A DNA stretch of 64,000 bases. It comes from Anadara kagoshimensis. Taxonomy: Eukaryota; Mollusca; Bivalvia; Arcoida; Arcidae. The number at the start of each line of letters is the position of its first letter. Position 1 is the stretch's first letter. Positions 26,401-41,400 of the stretch are shown here, one piece after another. The stretch covers positions 37,067,854-37,131,853 of the forward strand of contig CM037871.1 of NCBI GenBank assembly GCA_021292105.1. The letters run 5' to 3'. The notes below the pieces were generated by a model, which made no database searches, had not been told where the DNA came from, and saw only the letters and a list, made by a program, of their open reading frames with translations. Position numbers and translations under genes: made by a program.

Positions 26401-29400
26401 GAGAACTCCAAGAACAATCCAATTTCATGAAATGCTCATAAATATTCTTAAAGATAAATTATAGGGAAAATTGGGTTTATATTAATATCCAACTGTCCTA
26501 ATTCATATTGAACACCCAGTACATGTATGTTTGATATTGCAACTTAAAATATTGACTAATCTAAGCCAAGCATGCTACAATAGAACATACTGATAAATTT
26601 AGTGATCTACTGATATAATTTTTATTACAAATCTTTAATGCACTTTTAATATTATACACAATATCATAACTCTATAATCCAATTTGCATTTCATAAGAAA
26701 TCAAAATGTAAATATATGATTGATTGATTGAATGGAGTTTTACATCGCAGTCAAGATTATTTCACACATTTTATAAAATGTAAATATAGAATGACTTGAT
26801 ACACTGACATTTGGGTGTAACACTACATTTACTCTTTGTAAGAATTTTTGTAAGAGAATTTGCAAGGACTGACAGTAAAACCATTTCTAAAAACAACCTG
26901 AATTTGGTTGGCAGGGGAGGGGGTATCATAATCCATGTGAAGTAAAATGCATACATGTATGTTTAGAGTATGTCTTTATGGTGCCAATGATTTATTTAAA
27001 AACAGAATGACCATGTCTGTTGGGCATTTTAACCACATACTTGTTGCCACATGAATCACTTTGATTTCCATCAATGAAAAATAAATTTTCTTTGAAACTG
27101 TCAACACAAATTAACTGGACTGATTCATCAACTTCAACAGTAGCAAGGTGTTTCCCACATGATAAGTTTCTCTCATCAACATTATTGACATACCGTAATC
27201 CTTCTATGTATTCGGACGAATTTTAATAATTTCATTTTCAAGTGTCCGGGAATTTAGAGGAAATATGAAAATTATACACTTGGAAAAATGGGGATGTCCG
27301 AATATTTAGAGTTGTCCGATATTTAGGAGCCGATAATATGTCTCGCTGCCCTCCCGGTAATGCAAGACACTATCAACGACGATACGCACATGGATATCAT
27401 CTATAATATCAATTTTCAAATAAAGTTCATGTTGAAATTACCTTTTGTGTTGTTTATTTCACAAAAAAGTCGTTTTTTGAAGTGTTTGTTGACCAATAAT
27501 CATGATCCAATGTGTAATACACATCGAAGGACGCCATTTTTTGTAAGCAAATCGCGTGATTTTTGTCAGTAGTTCCCACCGTTTGAGGTTCACCGTTACC
27601 CCACTTCGTCTTCTGTCACTGTCTACGGTCAAATTTTTTTATAATTAATAATGGTCAAGAATATTTTTTAGTCAAGAAATTCCACATTTTGTACGATTAA
27701 GAACCAGGACATGTTTGAATGGGGTTCGCCGTGATTAATATAGCTTTTGTTTAAAAATCTATGTTATCACTCACAGAACGCAATAGTTTACAAATACATT
27801 GTTTTAACTCACGTTTCAAACAATTTTAATCTTAGGAAAAACAATAAATACATCGTAATGTCCATCTTCCCGTTTTTAGACAAATGAAAGTATCAGAGGA
27901 TCGGGAATTCCCATAGTTGACATGCACTGAATCAGAAGGGATTCCACAAGTTTCTCATCCAATGAAATTCATTGATGAACGTCACTTCCTGAAAAAATGT
28001 CTTTGATGTTGGATTTGTGTGCCGACAGAACTTCTGGTCTCGTACGATGTTTCTTACCCACGATTTTTAATTTCAATCAACTTTCACTTTCTGCATCCGT
28101 TACGTTAGCCGCCATCTTGGTATGAATGCCAAATCTCCGATGCTTTGGGATTTTTGATTGGACGAAATTGAGCTCGCGTCATCTTTAAGCTTAACCACGC
28201 CGTCATTGGTCAGACCGAAAAGTTTGGAGCGCGCCATCTGATTTGAAGCAGCGTTCTTGAAGCAGACGGTAGAATATTTTAGAGAATAATTATGGCGGAA
28301 TGGGCAGTCATGAGATGGTTGAACGACAATAACAGACTGTCTGTTCATCATCTCAAATATGTAACGGAACCTATGGATGGCACAATTGAAGTTGGAACTG
28401 TGGGTCTATCAAAATTTCCAAACTACAAAGGATTATGGCAGTTTCGTTGTTTGCGCATAGGAGGTAAGATTCCATTGCTACCAAAAAAAAATGTTCTGTG
28501 TTCAAATATACATACAGCCGTTATGAAAATATCCTTGATTCTTATCCCTTCCAGAATTGATTTTTACAGCTCCCTCAAAATTTTACATGAACTTTTCAGC
28601 CGAATTTGCTGTAAAATAGGCTTCAAATTGACAACATTTTTCACCTTAAATTGATTTAAAAAAATATATAAAACAAAATTCGCCCAACCACCACAAATTT
28701 TGATGAAAATTGGTATTAGAATCTAGGAAATATTTCATTACAGCCTAAACCACACACACACATATAATTTTAAGTAACGATTAACATTCACCTCTGCCTA
28801 AACATGCTTTTTTTTATCATGAAAAATCCTGATTCCTGGCCTTAATCCCAGTTTCCACCCAAATAATAGGTCCCTGCCTCCCCCATCTTGTGACCTCAAT
28901 TATTTGATAAATTTTCTATGCAGTGCAGCACTCATTTTCTGAGTATTATAGCATTGTCACACTGGTGCTTTTGTCTGTCGGATAACACTACAGCAGGCTT
29001 CCCCAATGTGACCATGACTGACAGTAAGAATGCACATGTCTGCTTTGTACTAGTGTGCACTCAGGGCAATTTTTAGATGCTAGAGCTCACAGAGAAAACC
29101 GTTGCAGTGACTGTTGTCCCACCGGTTTATTATCTTGACACCAGGTAAGTCGGCAACAATGTGAAATGAAGTAACATGCCCAAGGTCACAATATACACCC
29201 TGACTGGGACTACTAAGCCATGTGATTCCTATCTATTTATCTGAAAAAATTTATTGTAAAATTTTAGTCAGTGGGATGACCATTCAACTTTGAAGGGGGA
29301 GGCTTGGAAAAGTTTTTAAATAAATATTTTGATCGTGGATAAGTGAAAATAAATATTGTGATCCTAAAGGTAGAGAGAGAGAGAAATACTCCTTAAAATT

Positions 29401-32400
29401 ATCATCTAACTGCACTCAAAATAGGCCTCAGGAGTTGAGAAAATCACATTCTGATTTTACTCTGGATCGTTAATTTTTAGATTTTGTGCCAGAATATCAC
29501 ATTCTGATTTCCAGTCTGACTGGTACTAAGAATTTCAAAAACACCAAGAATGGTCCCTTATTTTTTAAATCTTAATGTAAATACTTGGAAATGGTGGCTT
29601 GGTAAAAACAAAAATGCTTCCAACCCTGGGGCCTTATATAAAAATAAATATTTTGAGCATGGGTCATTACATAATTTGATCCAAACAAATCTTCCCAAGA
29701 TTTATCTTAGCCTCTGACTAATAAATAGGCTGTCATGCAACAGCCATATGATTTGTTATTATACATAGTCTTTGTATTTTTTGTTTCTTCCTTATTTAGA
29801 AAAAAAGGAGATGACATCCTGGCTTGAAGAGAACTTGCAATCCCTGAGTGATGATGTGTTAGACACTGGAATAGAAGGTATTGCATAAAATTGTTTAAAT
29901 TTACGAGGCTCAAGTAATTTTTTGGGGAAAACAAATTTGTCAATCAGTTTATTATGTTCTAGTTACTCAATGATAAAATTGATAGATCATAAAATTAATA
30001 AAAATGAATGAATATAAAAAGTGTTGTAATTTAAAGCTGCGTTAAGTTTTCCAAAGAAAAAATTAAAACGGTGGTAATCTAATTAATGATGTTCCTAATC
30101 AACAATGTTACATTTGGTTCAATGATAAAAAGTCGAATAAATACAGGGTTAGAATTTAAGATTTTTTTCCACTTGCAAATTTTTGCAAGTGACTTTCTTG
30201 TGAACTCGCAAAATGAAAAATCAACTCGCAATTTTGGGTTTTAATTTTATTTATTTATTTATTTTTGAGTATATTGTACATGTAGATGTAAAAGAACGTT
30301 AATGAAATTCAGTAACTATTTTTTCATCAACAGTAGGCAGTTTTTTTCGCAATATTGACAAGTCAATACACTTCACGTAACTAGACATGGCGTGATACAG
30401 GAAAATCGTAATTTTAAATACAATAATATTTTATTAACTCACAGTAGATGACATTGACGATGGTGCATAATTTTTGCAGGTCTTGCAAATTATTTCATTG
30501 ACCATTCCGTTTTCGCCGGTTTTCATGTCCAAATCAGTATTTAAATCTTTCATCCAATTTTTTTTTTACGGTTTTTTCTGCCGCCTTGTAAACTGACTTT
30601 TTTTTTAAAAATTTCTTTATTATCGTAAGATGGCTTTGCCATTTTACTACATGATGCAGAAGGTTCTTCCTGATCTTTAGCGGCCGGCCGCGCTTCAAAT
30701 ACTGTCCATTGCGTTAAAATTTCAGTTGCAGACGACCGGAAAACACTGTCAAAATATACATGATGATGCGCGCGCACAACACGTTGTTCCTACTTTCGTT
30801 TTATATGTTAAACATGGCTGCTGAAAACGACTCGCAGAATTTAGCGAGTTTAAGAAAAAATAACTCACAATTTCGAAACTTCACTCGCATTTTGCAAGTA
30901 TGCGAGGTTAAATTCGAACCCTGAAATACAGAAATTACAGTATTTACCCAGCAATATGCAGCATTTGGGATCTAATATTAGAACACGGTTACATAATCAA
31001 AACCCAGGTCATTTAAACACAACTTTCAAAACGGTGAAATACGATTAATTAAACACAGAGAAAACAAGATATTAATGAAATTAATTTCAATCATTTTCAG
31101 ATGTTGAAGTAGAAGAGAGCAAAGTTGCCCCAAAGACAAGAAAATCAACAGAGGATCAAGAAAAAGTAGAAGAGAGCAAAGTTACTCCAAATACAATAAA
31201 ATCAACTGAGGATCAAGAAAAAGGAGAAGAGAGCAAAGTTACTCAAGACACAAGAAAATCAACAGAGAATGTGGAAGGTACGGTATTTCCTTTATAGTTT
31301 TCTCAGCAACTCAGGACTACTTATTAAAGCCTTTGGTTGGCAGTAAACTGACATATCAAGGCAATTTTTAGGATATATCATCTGAAATTGAACTGAAATG
31401 GTTAAAGAAATTGTAATATAAGAACGGCTTTGCAATTTGTGACAGCCCCCTGTCATTCATAACACATGAACACTGACAAACAGAATGTCATTTCTTAAAT
31501 AGCCATTTTGGAGTAGTTTTTAAAGGGATTTCAGCAAAAATTTCATTTGGGTACCAGTTCTTTTTATTTTATTTTTTAAACATGCATTTAGATGTTTCTT
31601 ATGACTAAGTTTGAGAAAGTTTAATCTTGTGGAAATTATAGCACTGTACCACCTTAAGTAACAAATCTATGTTTTCTTTACAGATCAGAGAACCCTTGAG
31701 ATAAGTTTAACTTCAACATGTTCAACCATAAGTGCTTCAAGTTGTGGTAAGTCTGTTAGAGCATCTTGTCCTATTTTTTACATGTAAACTAAGTCGGTTA
31801 GGTTTTGTACTGAATCTCATGATTTTCTGTTGTCTGGTAGGTCCAGTGATTTTCAAATACTAATTTATCCCACACAACAAATTTTTAAAATTTTAGATCA
31901 TTAATACAAGGGCTTAAAATTTACTAGAGTTTGTTGCTGTTTAATTGCAGACAATAACTTGAGAGAACAACTGAATAAAATGAAACTTTGCACAGTTCTA
32001 AATGCACTTCTCAACATATCATGTTAATTAAGTTCAAATTTTAATTTTAAGCAAAATTTGTAATAGAAGTTTTATAATTAGCCCATCTTTGATAGTTTCT
32101 AGATGATTAAAACAGATGTTTTAAAACTTTACACAGCTATTTAGTACCATAAAATATATGTTAAGTTTGATTTTTAGCATTATCAATCAAGAAGTATCTA
32201 AAGGAATTAGTGTACCTGTTAATTATGCCATTTTAATTTGTGTAAAACTTTTTTTTTACCTTTATTTTCTTACAGATCTGACAGACCTCAGTGATGATGA
32301 TGTAATGGTCAATATAACAGAAAAAAGCAAAGATATGTAAGTTTCTTCATGTAAACTTTCAATCGAAAAAATTGGCTCTTGAACAGCTTCATGAACCAAT

Positions 32401-35400
32401 TTCTAACAGTTACAAATTAACATATAAACACTAGACATAGAAACATAAGTAATATCACACTTAATATATATGATTCGGATAGATAAACATCTTGGACTTG
32501 GCTTATATTTATATAAGCTGTGAAATTTCTTGTACAGATGAGGGAAAGTTGCCTTCAGAACTTATGATTAAAAAATTGTGTTTACTGTACCCCTATAGCT
32601 AACTACCCTAAAATTTTATGTTCTATTGCAGCAAAAAGAGAAAATTAGATAATGAGCTAAGATTTGAAATACTAGAGGAAAAGGTACTTCACTTGCAGAC
32701 AGATTTGAGAAAAATGAAGAAAAAGCTAAAAGTTTTGGAAGAGGGCCAAATAACAAGTACTCCAACTAAACCAAAATCTGTGTATGAGGAGTTACGAGAA
32801 ACATTGATAACTAATATTGAAAGCAAGACAACATGGCAGGCTGCTTTGGAAGCAGTGATATATAAAATCTTCACCGAAGATGACCTGAAAAACTGTTCAC
32901 TATCGGGGAAAAAAACTAACAAATGTGGAGAGGATGGGCCGAGACCTGCAATAGACCAAGACAAATTAGCATTATTGTATGACATAATACTGCAGAGATA
33001 TCAGAATGCAACCAGAAAAAACCTTATGGAAAAGGTTCAAAATATCCAAAAAGTGTTAAGAAAGAAAGAAATGAAAAAAGAAAAAAAAGAAATGGTTTAA
33101 AGTTATTTGAGTTACTGACATAAATTTATACTATTTTTTATAGACATTGGAAAATTTTAACTAAGGACATAATAAAAAATATCCCAGTTTCTCATCCCCT
33201 TCTGCCCAAACTTGCTTAAAAACAGGTAAATTTCTGAATAGTCTTTGCATTTTTTATGGCCCAACCACATATGAGGAGCGGACATATAAAGAGGAACCCT
33301 TGTCTGTATATTTGTCCATCACACTTTGGTTTAGTTCTTGGTTAAGGTCTATATCTTGACTACTTCGACATGGTATAGCATTGATTCTCTAAATGTTGAT
33401 TGGATTTTGGTAGAACTGACCAGGGGTTCATTAGTAATTGGGTCAACATGACATACATTCTCCACTTGAGCAGTTTTCTCAAATTGATGTTTTTACTGAT
33501 ATGAAGTACAGGAGGATAATCCCTTGTCTTGCAGACAAAGTTTCTAGTTCACCTTCATTTGATTAAACAAGAAAACACAAATTTTGAAGAAAAATGGATG
33601 AGAATCTAAGATTTTTTATAACGTCCTAATGTAATTTTTTTTTTAGTTTGTGTGCAAATCAATAATTTGCATTGTATTGTTCAAAATTAAAAGTCAGTTA
33701 AACTTTTATATTATTACTTAATAATTTAAATTGTATGTAACAAGCAATTCTCATTGGTTGAAAAAGTCATGGGGTTGCAAAGTCAATACCCAGAAACAGT
33801 TCATAATTTTAGCATTTTAACAGCACAAAATTAAATTATAAGGAATGGTTATGAATTGTTGAATGGTTTATTGAACCAAAAAGCAGATTTTTAGTCTACA
33901 GATGTGAAGAATAAAAATTCAGTTATGGTTCAGTAACCTAAAATAAATCATAGTCTGACATAATTCCTTTAATAGAGATCTTGAACTTTGGTGATGGGCA
34001 GATACAGGGATTGGAATTTGGAAAAAATCTCACAAATTGATAAATTTCAGAAAAATTTACTGAAATGCTTTTCTTAGGGTATTCTTTACAAATCCAATGA
34101 TTTTGTAAAAATTCCACTTGCATTTTTTTTTTATCAATTACCTAGGATTTAACCAAATTCCCCTGTACTCATCAAGATAATGCTCTTAAAACATTGTATC
34201 ATAGCATTTGTATTTAATCACATGAAACTATTAATGATAAATTGTCATATAATGAACACAATAGGTTCATGAAGTAAAATAATTGCTGCAAGTTAATGAA
34301 TATTCATGAGCATATAATTCTGAACTATTTGTATCATCATATTATGAATGTTCATGAACATTATAAGTTCATAATTATTCATGACATAAAACGTTCTTCA
34401 TTGTTATATTTTCATGAATGATTATGAGCATATAGTTCTTGAACTGTTCATAAATAACTCTTGAACCACAAATGAGACTATTCATGATTATTAAAAAAAA
34501 TTCTCAGATGTTATGAATGTTCATGAACATTTTAAGTTCATGAGTATTCATGAAATAAATGATTCTTGATTGTAGTAAGTTCATGAATGTTCATGATCAT
34601 ATAGTTCTTAACTATTCATAAAAAACTCATAAACCAAAAATGAGACTATTCATGATATCATTATATTATGAATGTTCATGAACATAAGTTCATGAGTGTT
34701 CATGACATAAATGGTTCCTGATTATTGTAAATTCATGAATGTTCATGAGCATATAGTTCTTGAACTATTCAAGAACTCATGAATCAAAAATAATCTTATT
34801 CATGATATCATCATATTATGAATGTTCTTGAACACTATCAGTTCATGAATCTTTTGGTTCATGAAAAATTCCTGAAATAAAAATATCATGAATAGTCTCA
34901 TTTGTGGTTCATGAATAATTCAAGAATAATTCATGAATGGTTTGATGAATCATTATGATTGTTCATGAACTACATTCATGAATTCTTCATGAAATGCTCA
35001 TGAACATTCATGAATTATTCATTATCATTTCGACTGGGTAGTGTCAAATCTGGATTCTTATAACAGATTGGTTTGTTTTCATTTCGCACATTTGGAATGA
35101 AAGAGAAACATAACTTGAAAACATATAAGAAAGGCAATGGAAGCAAACAGACAAACTTTATCTTGAGTGGAGACTGAATCTTGGGCAATGAGACACAATT
35201 TGTTCTACAAGATAGTGCTTTATAAGACAACAAAACCGCCTAGACCCCTGTTCCTTAAATATGATAATTTTACTTGAGAATTAGTTGCACTGTTGTTGTT
35301 GACATATTTTTTTCCCATGAAACCAAACGCTTATTTGATTGTTCAAATTGAATTCATAGAGAGCAACAATTATTTGTCTATCTTCAAAAGCATTAAAAAG

Positions 35401-38400
35401 ACTAAATCTAAAATTTGACTGAACATTGAAAGCCACAGCTACAAAACACCAATTAACTTTTACAGCAGAGCTAAAGTGATATTGGCAACATCACAGATAA
35501 TACCAAATTTCATTGCTAGAGTTATTTGGAGGTGAACCCAGCAAAAATGGCTTTTTTAAACATGTAACAAAAGTCAGAGGCTGTGGTTTCAATGTAACAG
35601 GATTTTGTTTCTTACAGGAACAGGTCCTAATAGATTCCTTTAGCTGCAGATTAGTTTATAACAGAATGAAGCCATGTATCTGTTTGCTGGTCACAAAAGT
35701 TCAAATTTAAAGTGTACAAGCTGGCCACCATTTACAAATTTTAGGTTGCCAGACACAATTCCAGGTTGATTTGGCCTTCATTTTAGTTGACAAAATTGAG
35801 GGCAGCTCAGTTGCTTCCAACTCCTAACAGTGGTGTTAGTCCTATAAAAAGTTGATTAATTGCTGAATATTTGTACCATAGGCGAAGTTGCAAAAATTCT
35901 GACCTTAGCTGTGCATTCTATGAGCAGGGAAGGTTCATTAATGTGTCAGCCTGCTATGACACTGGATACCAGTTTTTAAGGTCTCTTTTGAAGAACCCCT
36001 TCCAAATAAAACACAAGACTATATGTTCAAGATTCTGTCACAAAACCCAACTTGTTACATTTTGACCTTTGCTGTACATTCTATGTGTGAGGGAGGTTCT
36101 TTAATGTGTCAGCCTGCGATGACATTGGATACCAGTTTTTAAGGTCTCTTTTGAAGAACCCCTTCCAGATTAAATACATGTATTATATGTTCAAAATTCT
36201 GTCACAAGACCCAACTTGTTACATTTTGACCTTTGCTGTGCATTCTATGTGTGAGGAAGGTTCTTAAATGTGTCAGCCTGCCATGACACTGGATACCAGT
36301 TTATAAGGTTTCTTTTGAAGAACCCCCTCCAAATAAAACACAAGTACTATATGTTCAAGATTCTGTCCAAATGGTGGTACTGGTCCTATATGTTCAAGAT
36401 TCTGTCACAAGACCCAACTTGTATAATGGGTATTTTGTGTTATAATGTTTCAGGTCTTCAGAACAATGATACCAGTTCTCAATATAGTCCTTCATATACA
36501 GGAATTCCTTGTATTACAAGATGCTTTATGTACAATGGGTGTTCTGTGTAATTACAATTTACACTGAATTACACATCCCTGGCAAATGTATTTGACACCA
36601 AGCTATTTAGCAGCATGATACCTAACTCATTAAAATATCCCAACACACTGCCTGATAATTTCCACATGCTGTTACAAAATGAATATGTATTATCAGAGAA
36701 CCTGTCAACCATTACCATGAGGCTTGCCATGGGGGTTGAGACAAAAAAAAAAAAAAAAATGAAATGTCAGAACAACATAGTTGTTCATAAAGGTGATCCT
36801 GCTGAAGATATGGCACAAGGTTTTTTTTTTCCTTTTACAATCAATACACTGAAATGTTTTACAAATTTTCTTTTTCTCTTGTTAAGGTTTTTTTTAAATG
36901 CTTATCTGGGTGGTTTATTTTCCTTGGACAAAACTTCCACTGGTGCTACATGGATATAGAGTGTTCTGAAGGTTATGTGAAGTATGGTATTTTACACCCC
37001 TGTTCAGATTCTTTTTCTCACATACAGTCAGTTTTGAAATTGTGGGAAAACTAGAGTGCCTGGTGAGTAAAAACCAAAAATCTGTCTAAACTGAACTTCT
37101 TTTTTGGGTCAATTTATTCTGTATTGATTGAAAACAGATCTAATATAAACACAATTATCAGTCTAGAAGGTGTTTAGTTCAGGCGCATTGACGTATCGCT
37201 GACCATGCCTTTTATGGCCACAATCACAGTACCAAAGCAGCGTCACGAAAACAAATGACGTACTAGTGTCAGTGATGTCATCAAATGGCATAATTCAGGC
37301 TGAGTTTTCATTGTTTTTGTGTATAATTCAAGCATGCCAGGTCTTTTTCTGAACATTGTGGGTGTGGCTGACAATCTGTCAATTCCACAGTATATTGACA
37401 TTGAGTTCAATGGAGTAGAATTGGGTGATGGTGTAAATAATCCTGTGCTTACATTGAAGTAGTTCTGAAATGGTGGAGAAAATTAGAGTACCAAGAGAAA
37501 AGGCTTTGAAGAAGGACAACAATGCAATAAAAAAAGATGAATCGTATAAACCTATATTCACATGCAGTTTACTTAGGTTCAAGGCAGTCCAGAGGATGGT
37601 TAAGACAGCAGTCCAAGCCTGATTGTGAAAGCCTTGGTCAGCCCATCCCAATCCCAGCCCCGCTTGATGCTCAAGCTATTCTGGCCCAGCCCTTAGAGCC
37701 AATCCTTTACCTAAAGTTATGGATCTAATTTGCCCACTTCCCTTACCAAAATTGCAGAGTGAAAAAAATATCTTCAAAGCCTGAAGTTTGAAGATCAACA
37801 ATATTTAACCAGCTCTCAATTTTCGGCAGCTATATTCCCAATTTTCTCCATTGGTAATGCAAACATTAATTATGTAATTTCCGTTATCTCAGCATTATAA
37901 AGTATGGAAGGGTAAAAACTTGATTGAAAAGTACATTAATTTACAAAACAACATTAAAGTTCTGTCTCTATGATGAATATTATACTTCCTCCAGGGAAAA
38001 CTAGAAAAATCTAAATATTGAACTGGTAAAAAAAAATCAATCAATTTCTCAGACGATAAAAAATCAAAGTAATTACGATTGTCATAGCTTTAAGCTATAC
38101 AGAAGTTCAACTTTAATTACATTTCTATACCTGTTTTAAAGCATTTCTTTTTGTACCATGTGTTAACGACAGAGAAGTCAATATGGAGTAATGTTGTCTG
38201 ACTGTAATGGGAAGGACTTGTCTATCTGTAATATCTGTTATCAGCAAATTACAGTAGTCAGTCACTAAGAATTGAAAATGAGTAAAGGTGCTGTACAAAC
38301 ATGTCATGATTCTCCCACTTATATGGAGGTGGGATGGTAGAAGAAACTGGAGTGGCTGGAAAAAAACCATCCACCTGACAAGCTTTGTCACATTGAGATT

Positions 38401-41400
38401 TTTCTTGAGTGGGAGAGACACTGTGATTCATAAGCAGGTTGTTTAGACCACACGACCACCGAGACCCCCAGTTACTCATGAGCTCAGGGTGATAATAAGT
38501 GAGCCAATGACCACCGAGACCCCCAGTTACTCATGAGCTCATGGTGATAATAAGTGAGCCAATGAGAGTGATAGAAGATTATTCTGTTGCATTTCTGTGA
38601 TACAGCCTTTTGACTAATGCTGTTTATGAAAATTCAGCTTTCTAGTCTTTCAATTCAAGAGTAAAGGGGAGTGGAGTATCATAGTGATATCAAGCCAATC
38701 TATTAAGACCTATCACAAGGAAAACACGCTTCCTTTTCTTATCTCATGATCTGTTATCAACTGGGGTTGATTCCACAACACTGAGATACCTTTGGTTTAA
38801 AGAATAAAGCTGTAAGTCACTCAGACACCACAGTGGAATAATGGTGTTTTATGAAAATTCTTTCACTGATATTGAGGCAGTCAGTTTTGGGATGGTGAAG
38901 GAAACCCGAGTCCCCAGAGAGAACTGCCGCCTTTCGGCAAGGGAACTGACCTGTCACAAACTTTATTACATTAGGATCTATCCCCAGTGGGATTCAAACC
39001 TAGGCCTCGAATGGTGCTGTGATCAGTAAAGACAGCTGTAGACCTCTCTGCCCCACAAAGATCAATCAGAATGACAGGAGTGAAAACATACCCCCCCCCC
39101 TAGTATGTACTAAAAATCCCCCCAAAGGTCCATTATAAATGTCCAACTACTGAAATGGTAGAGAGAGGTGCTGATATATAAGTACACGTCTTGGACCACT
39201 CAGCAACCCAGATCAATAAGAATGACAGAAGTGAAAACATAAAACTCCCCACCATTCTGATAACGAGTAAATCCCCCAAGGGTCCATCATGAATGTCCAA
39301 CTGTACTGAAATGATAGTGAGATGTACTGATACATAAGTACATGACTAGGACCACTCAACAAACGAGATGAAGTTAAAACATAAAACTCCCCACCATTCT
39401 GATAACGAGTAAATCCCCCAAGGGTCCATCATGAATGTCTAACTGTACTGAAATTAAATAACCTGATTCATATTGACTAGACAATGACTGTAGTACACAT
39501 TAATATGAAGTGTATTCCCAGCCCAACAAGACCCTCATATATCTACTATAAATTATATATGACTAGTTTTATCATGTTTAACCACAAAACCAATATAAAC
39601 AGCTGTAGTTCTTAGTAACCTAATACCTTCCTTGGCAACCAATTTACTCTAAGAATGGTAATTAGTAAATAAAGGAAATTAGGTATAACATTATAAGGTT
39701 AAAAGCAGACAGTTGGACTGTATCAAGGTTGAACCATAAACGAATCCGACAAAAAATACTTTCTTCCTCATAATGGCAGTTTATCAGGAAATACATTAAA
39801 ACAGAGAGAGAGAGGGGTGGTATGAAACTGGGATAAAAATACTTTCCTATTTTACAAAATAATTAGCTAAAACGAATTTTTCGAATTTGTTTAAAATGCC
39901 AATGCAAATATATGCTAACTGGGATTAAGATACTTTCCTATTTTACAAAATAATTTATTAACATCAATTTTTTGAAATTGTTTAAAATTTTTCATCATTT
40001 TTTTTCCCTTAAAGGTCAAAGGTCATATTATGGTCCAATTAGGTCCAGGTTTTCAACCCTATAGCGATTTTCGCTGATAATGATGAACTGGTTTATTTGG
40101 GCTAATGTAAGGTTTCACGCAGACAACTTATGTCTAGATTCATTGGTTAAACAAGGTGAGAAAAAGGAGGAGTTACACAAGCCAATAAAATGTCAGTGGG
40201 CCTGGCCCATTGTTGATTGGTTAAAAGCATCCAGCCAATAGGGCACACCAGTTGTCCTGGGACTGTTTACTATAGCTTAAATTACTGTGAACAAGGGCAA
40301 ACTAGAATATTAGTTTTTGTGGCTGTTACTTATCAATGATAAGCTGTATGGAGAAAATGATAAATACCTCTTCAAATTCTTGCATATTACTTAGGAACAC
40401 TATCAGTGAATAAGGAGGCAAAAAAATGAAAACTTCAGTGCCAAAAGTTACTAAAAGTTGGAATAGCACTCTTAGAAGAAGAAGTAAAAGAAAAAAAACC
40501 CACTTATGTGTTTATATTATAACTAATATTTATTAGGGGAAGGTTTAAGACCACCATGATGAAATAACCCCTAATCATAAAGCTGAGATTTTTCTTTTAA
40601 GCATGTGATTATATATAGGTTATTTTTGATATAAATCTGAGGGGCAAGATCACTTTTCTAAATGATTTTATCATTGTAAATTGCACACAAAATACTGTTA
40701 TTAAAAGTTCTACATGCTAAGAGTGATTAATATAAAAATTTGTTAAAACTTGTTTATTTTTGGAAAAAATTCAAAGCTTAATTATTAATTGATCCATTTC
40801 GTAGATTAATAAGAATTATATCTCTCTTTCCAAATTTTTCTTAAGAGGTTCTAAACTGAAATCTTAAACCTGCCGACTGATTTGTTTATTTTTAGTAACC
40901 TGTTGCTACACACAATGTAAACAAGCAGAAATAATTTTGTATATGAGATAAAAAACATTTTAAGAGGCTATTTTTATAATGGGGCTGAGATTATGACTAT
41001 TATCTGGCCAGGGCGTTTAAGTGAATTATTTCAAGTGTTAAGTATGGATTAACTTTCAAGAGGGGAAAGCAGATTATGAACCACAAAAATGAAAAGTACA
41101 GAAAGAGGGAGGGATGATTTGATTATGATATGTGCAGTGTGGGTATGACAAGAGATGGGAGAATAAGGATGAGCCTGTGTGGGTATAGAGGACAGATTAT
41201 GAAACAACATAATGAATAATAGTGGTTCAAGAAGATGGGAGGACTTGCACAAGAAAATAGATAAACAGACAAAAATCACAATACTTTAAGTAAATAGATA
41301 GAAAGAAAAAAAGAAAGAAAAATGATTCAAAATGAATGTTTTATCTCGGTTATGTGTTCCATCTTAAACTGAGCCAATAGACAAAAGCAAACAGTGGGTA

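Noticed and set aside
28100..28351. Minus-strand 83-codon frame overlapping the BEN-like start
   Set aside because: It overlaps exon 1 in antisense, has no splice context and no recognised family; a shadow frame.
32689..32985. Minus-strand 98-codon frame
   Set aside because: It is the antisense shadow of BEN-like exon 6.
36615..37054. Overlapping plus-strand frames of 114 and 66 codons
   Set aside because: They contain poly-Lys and poly-Phe from A and T runs, with no motif, no splice border and no conserved family.
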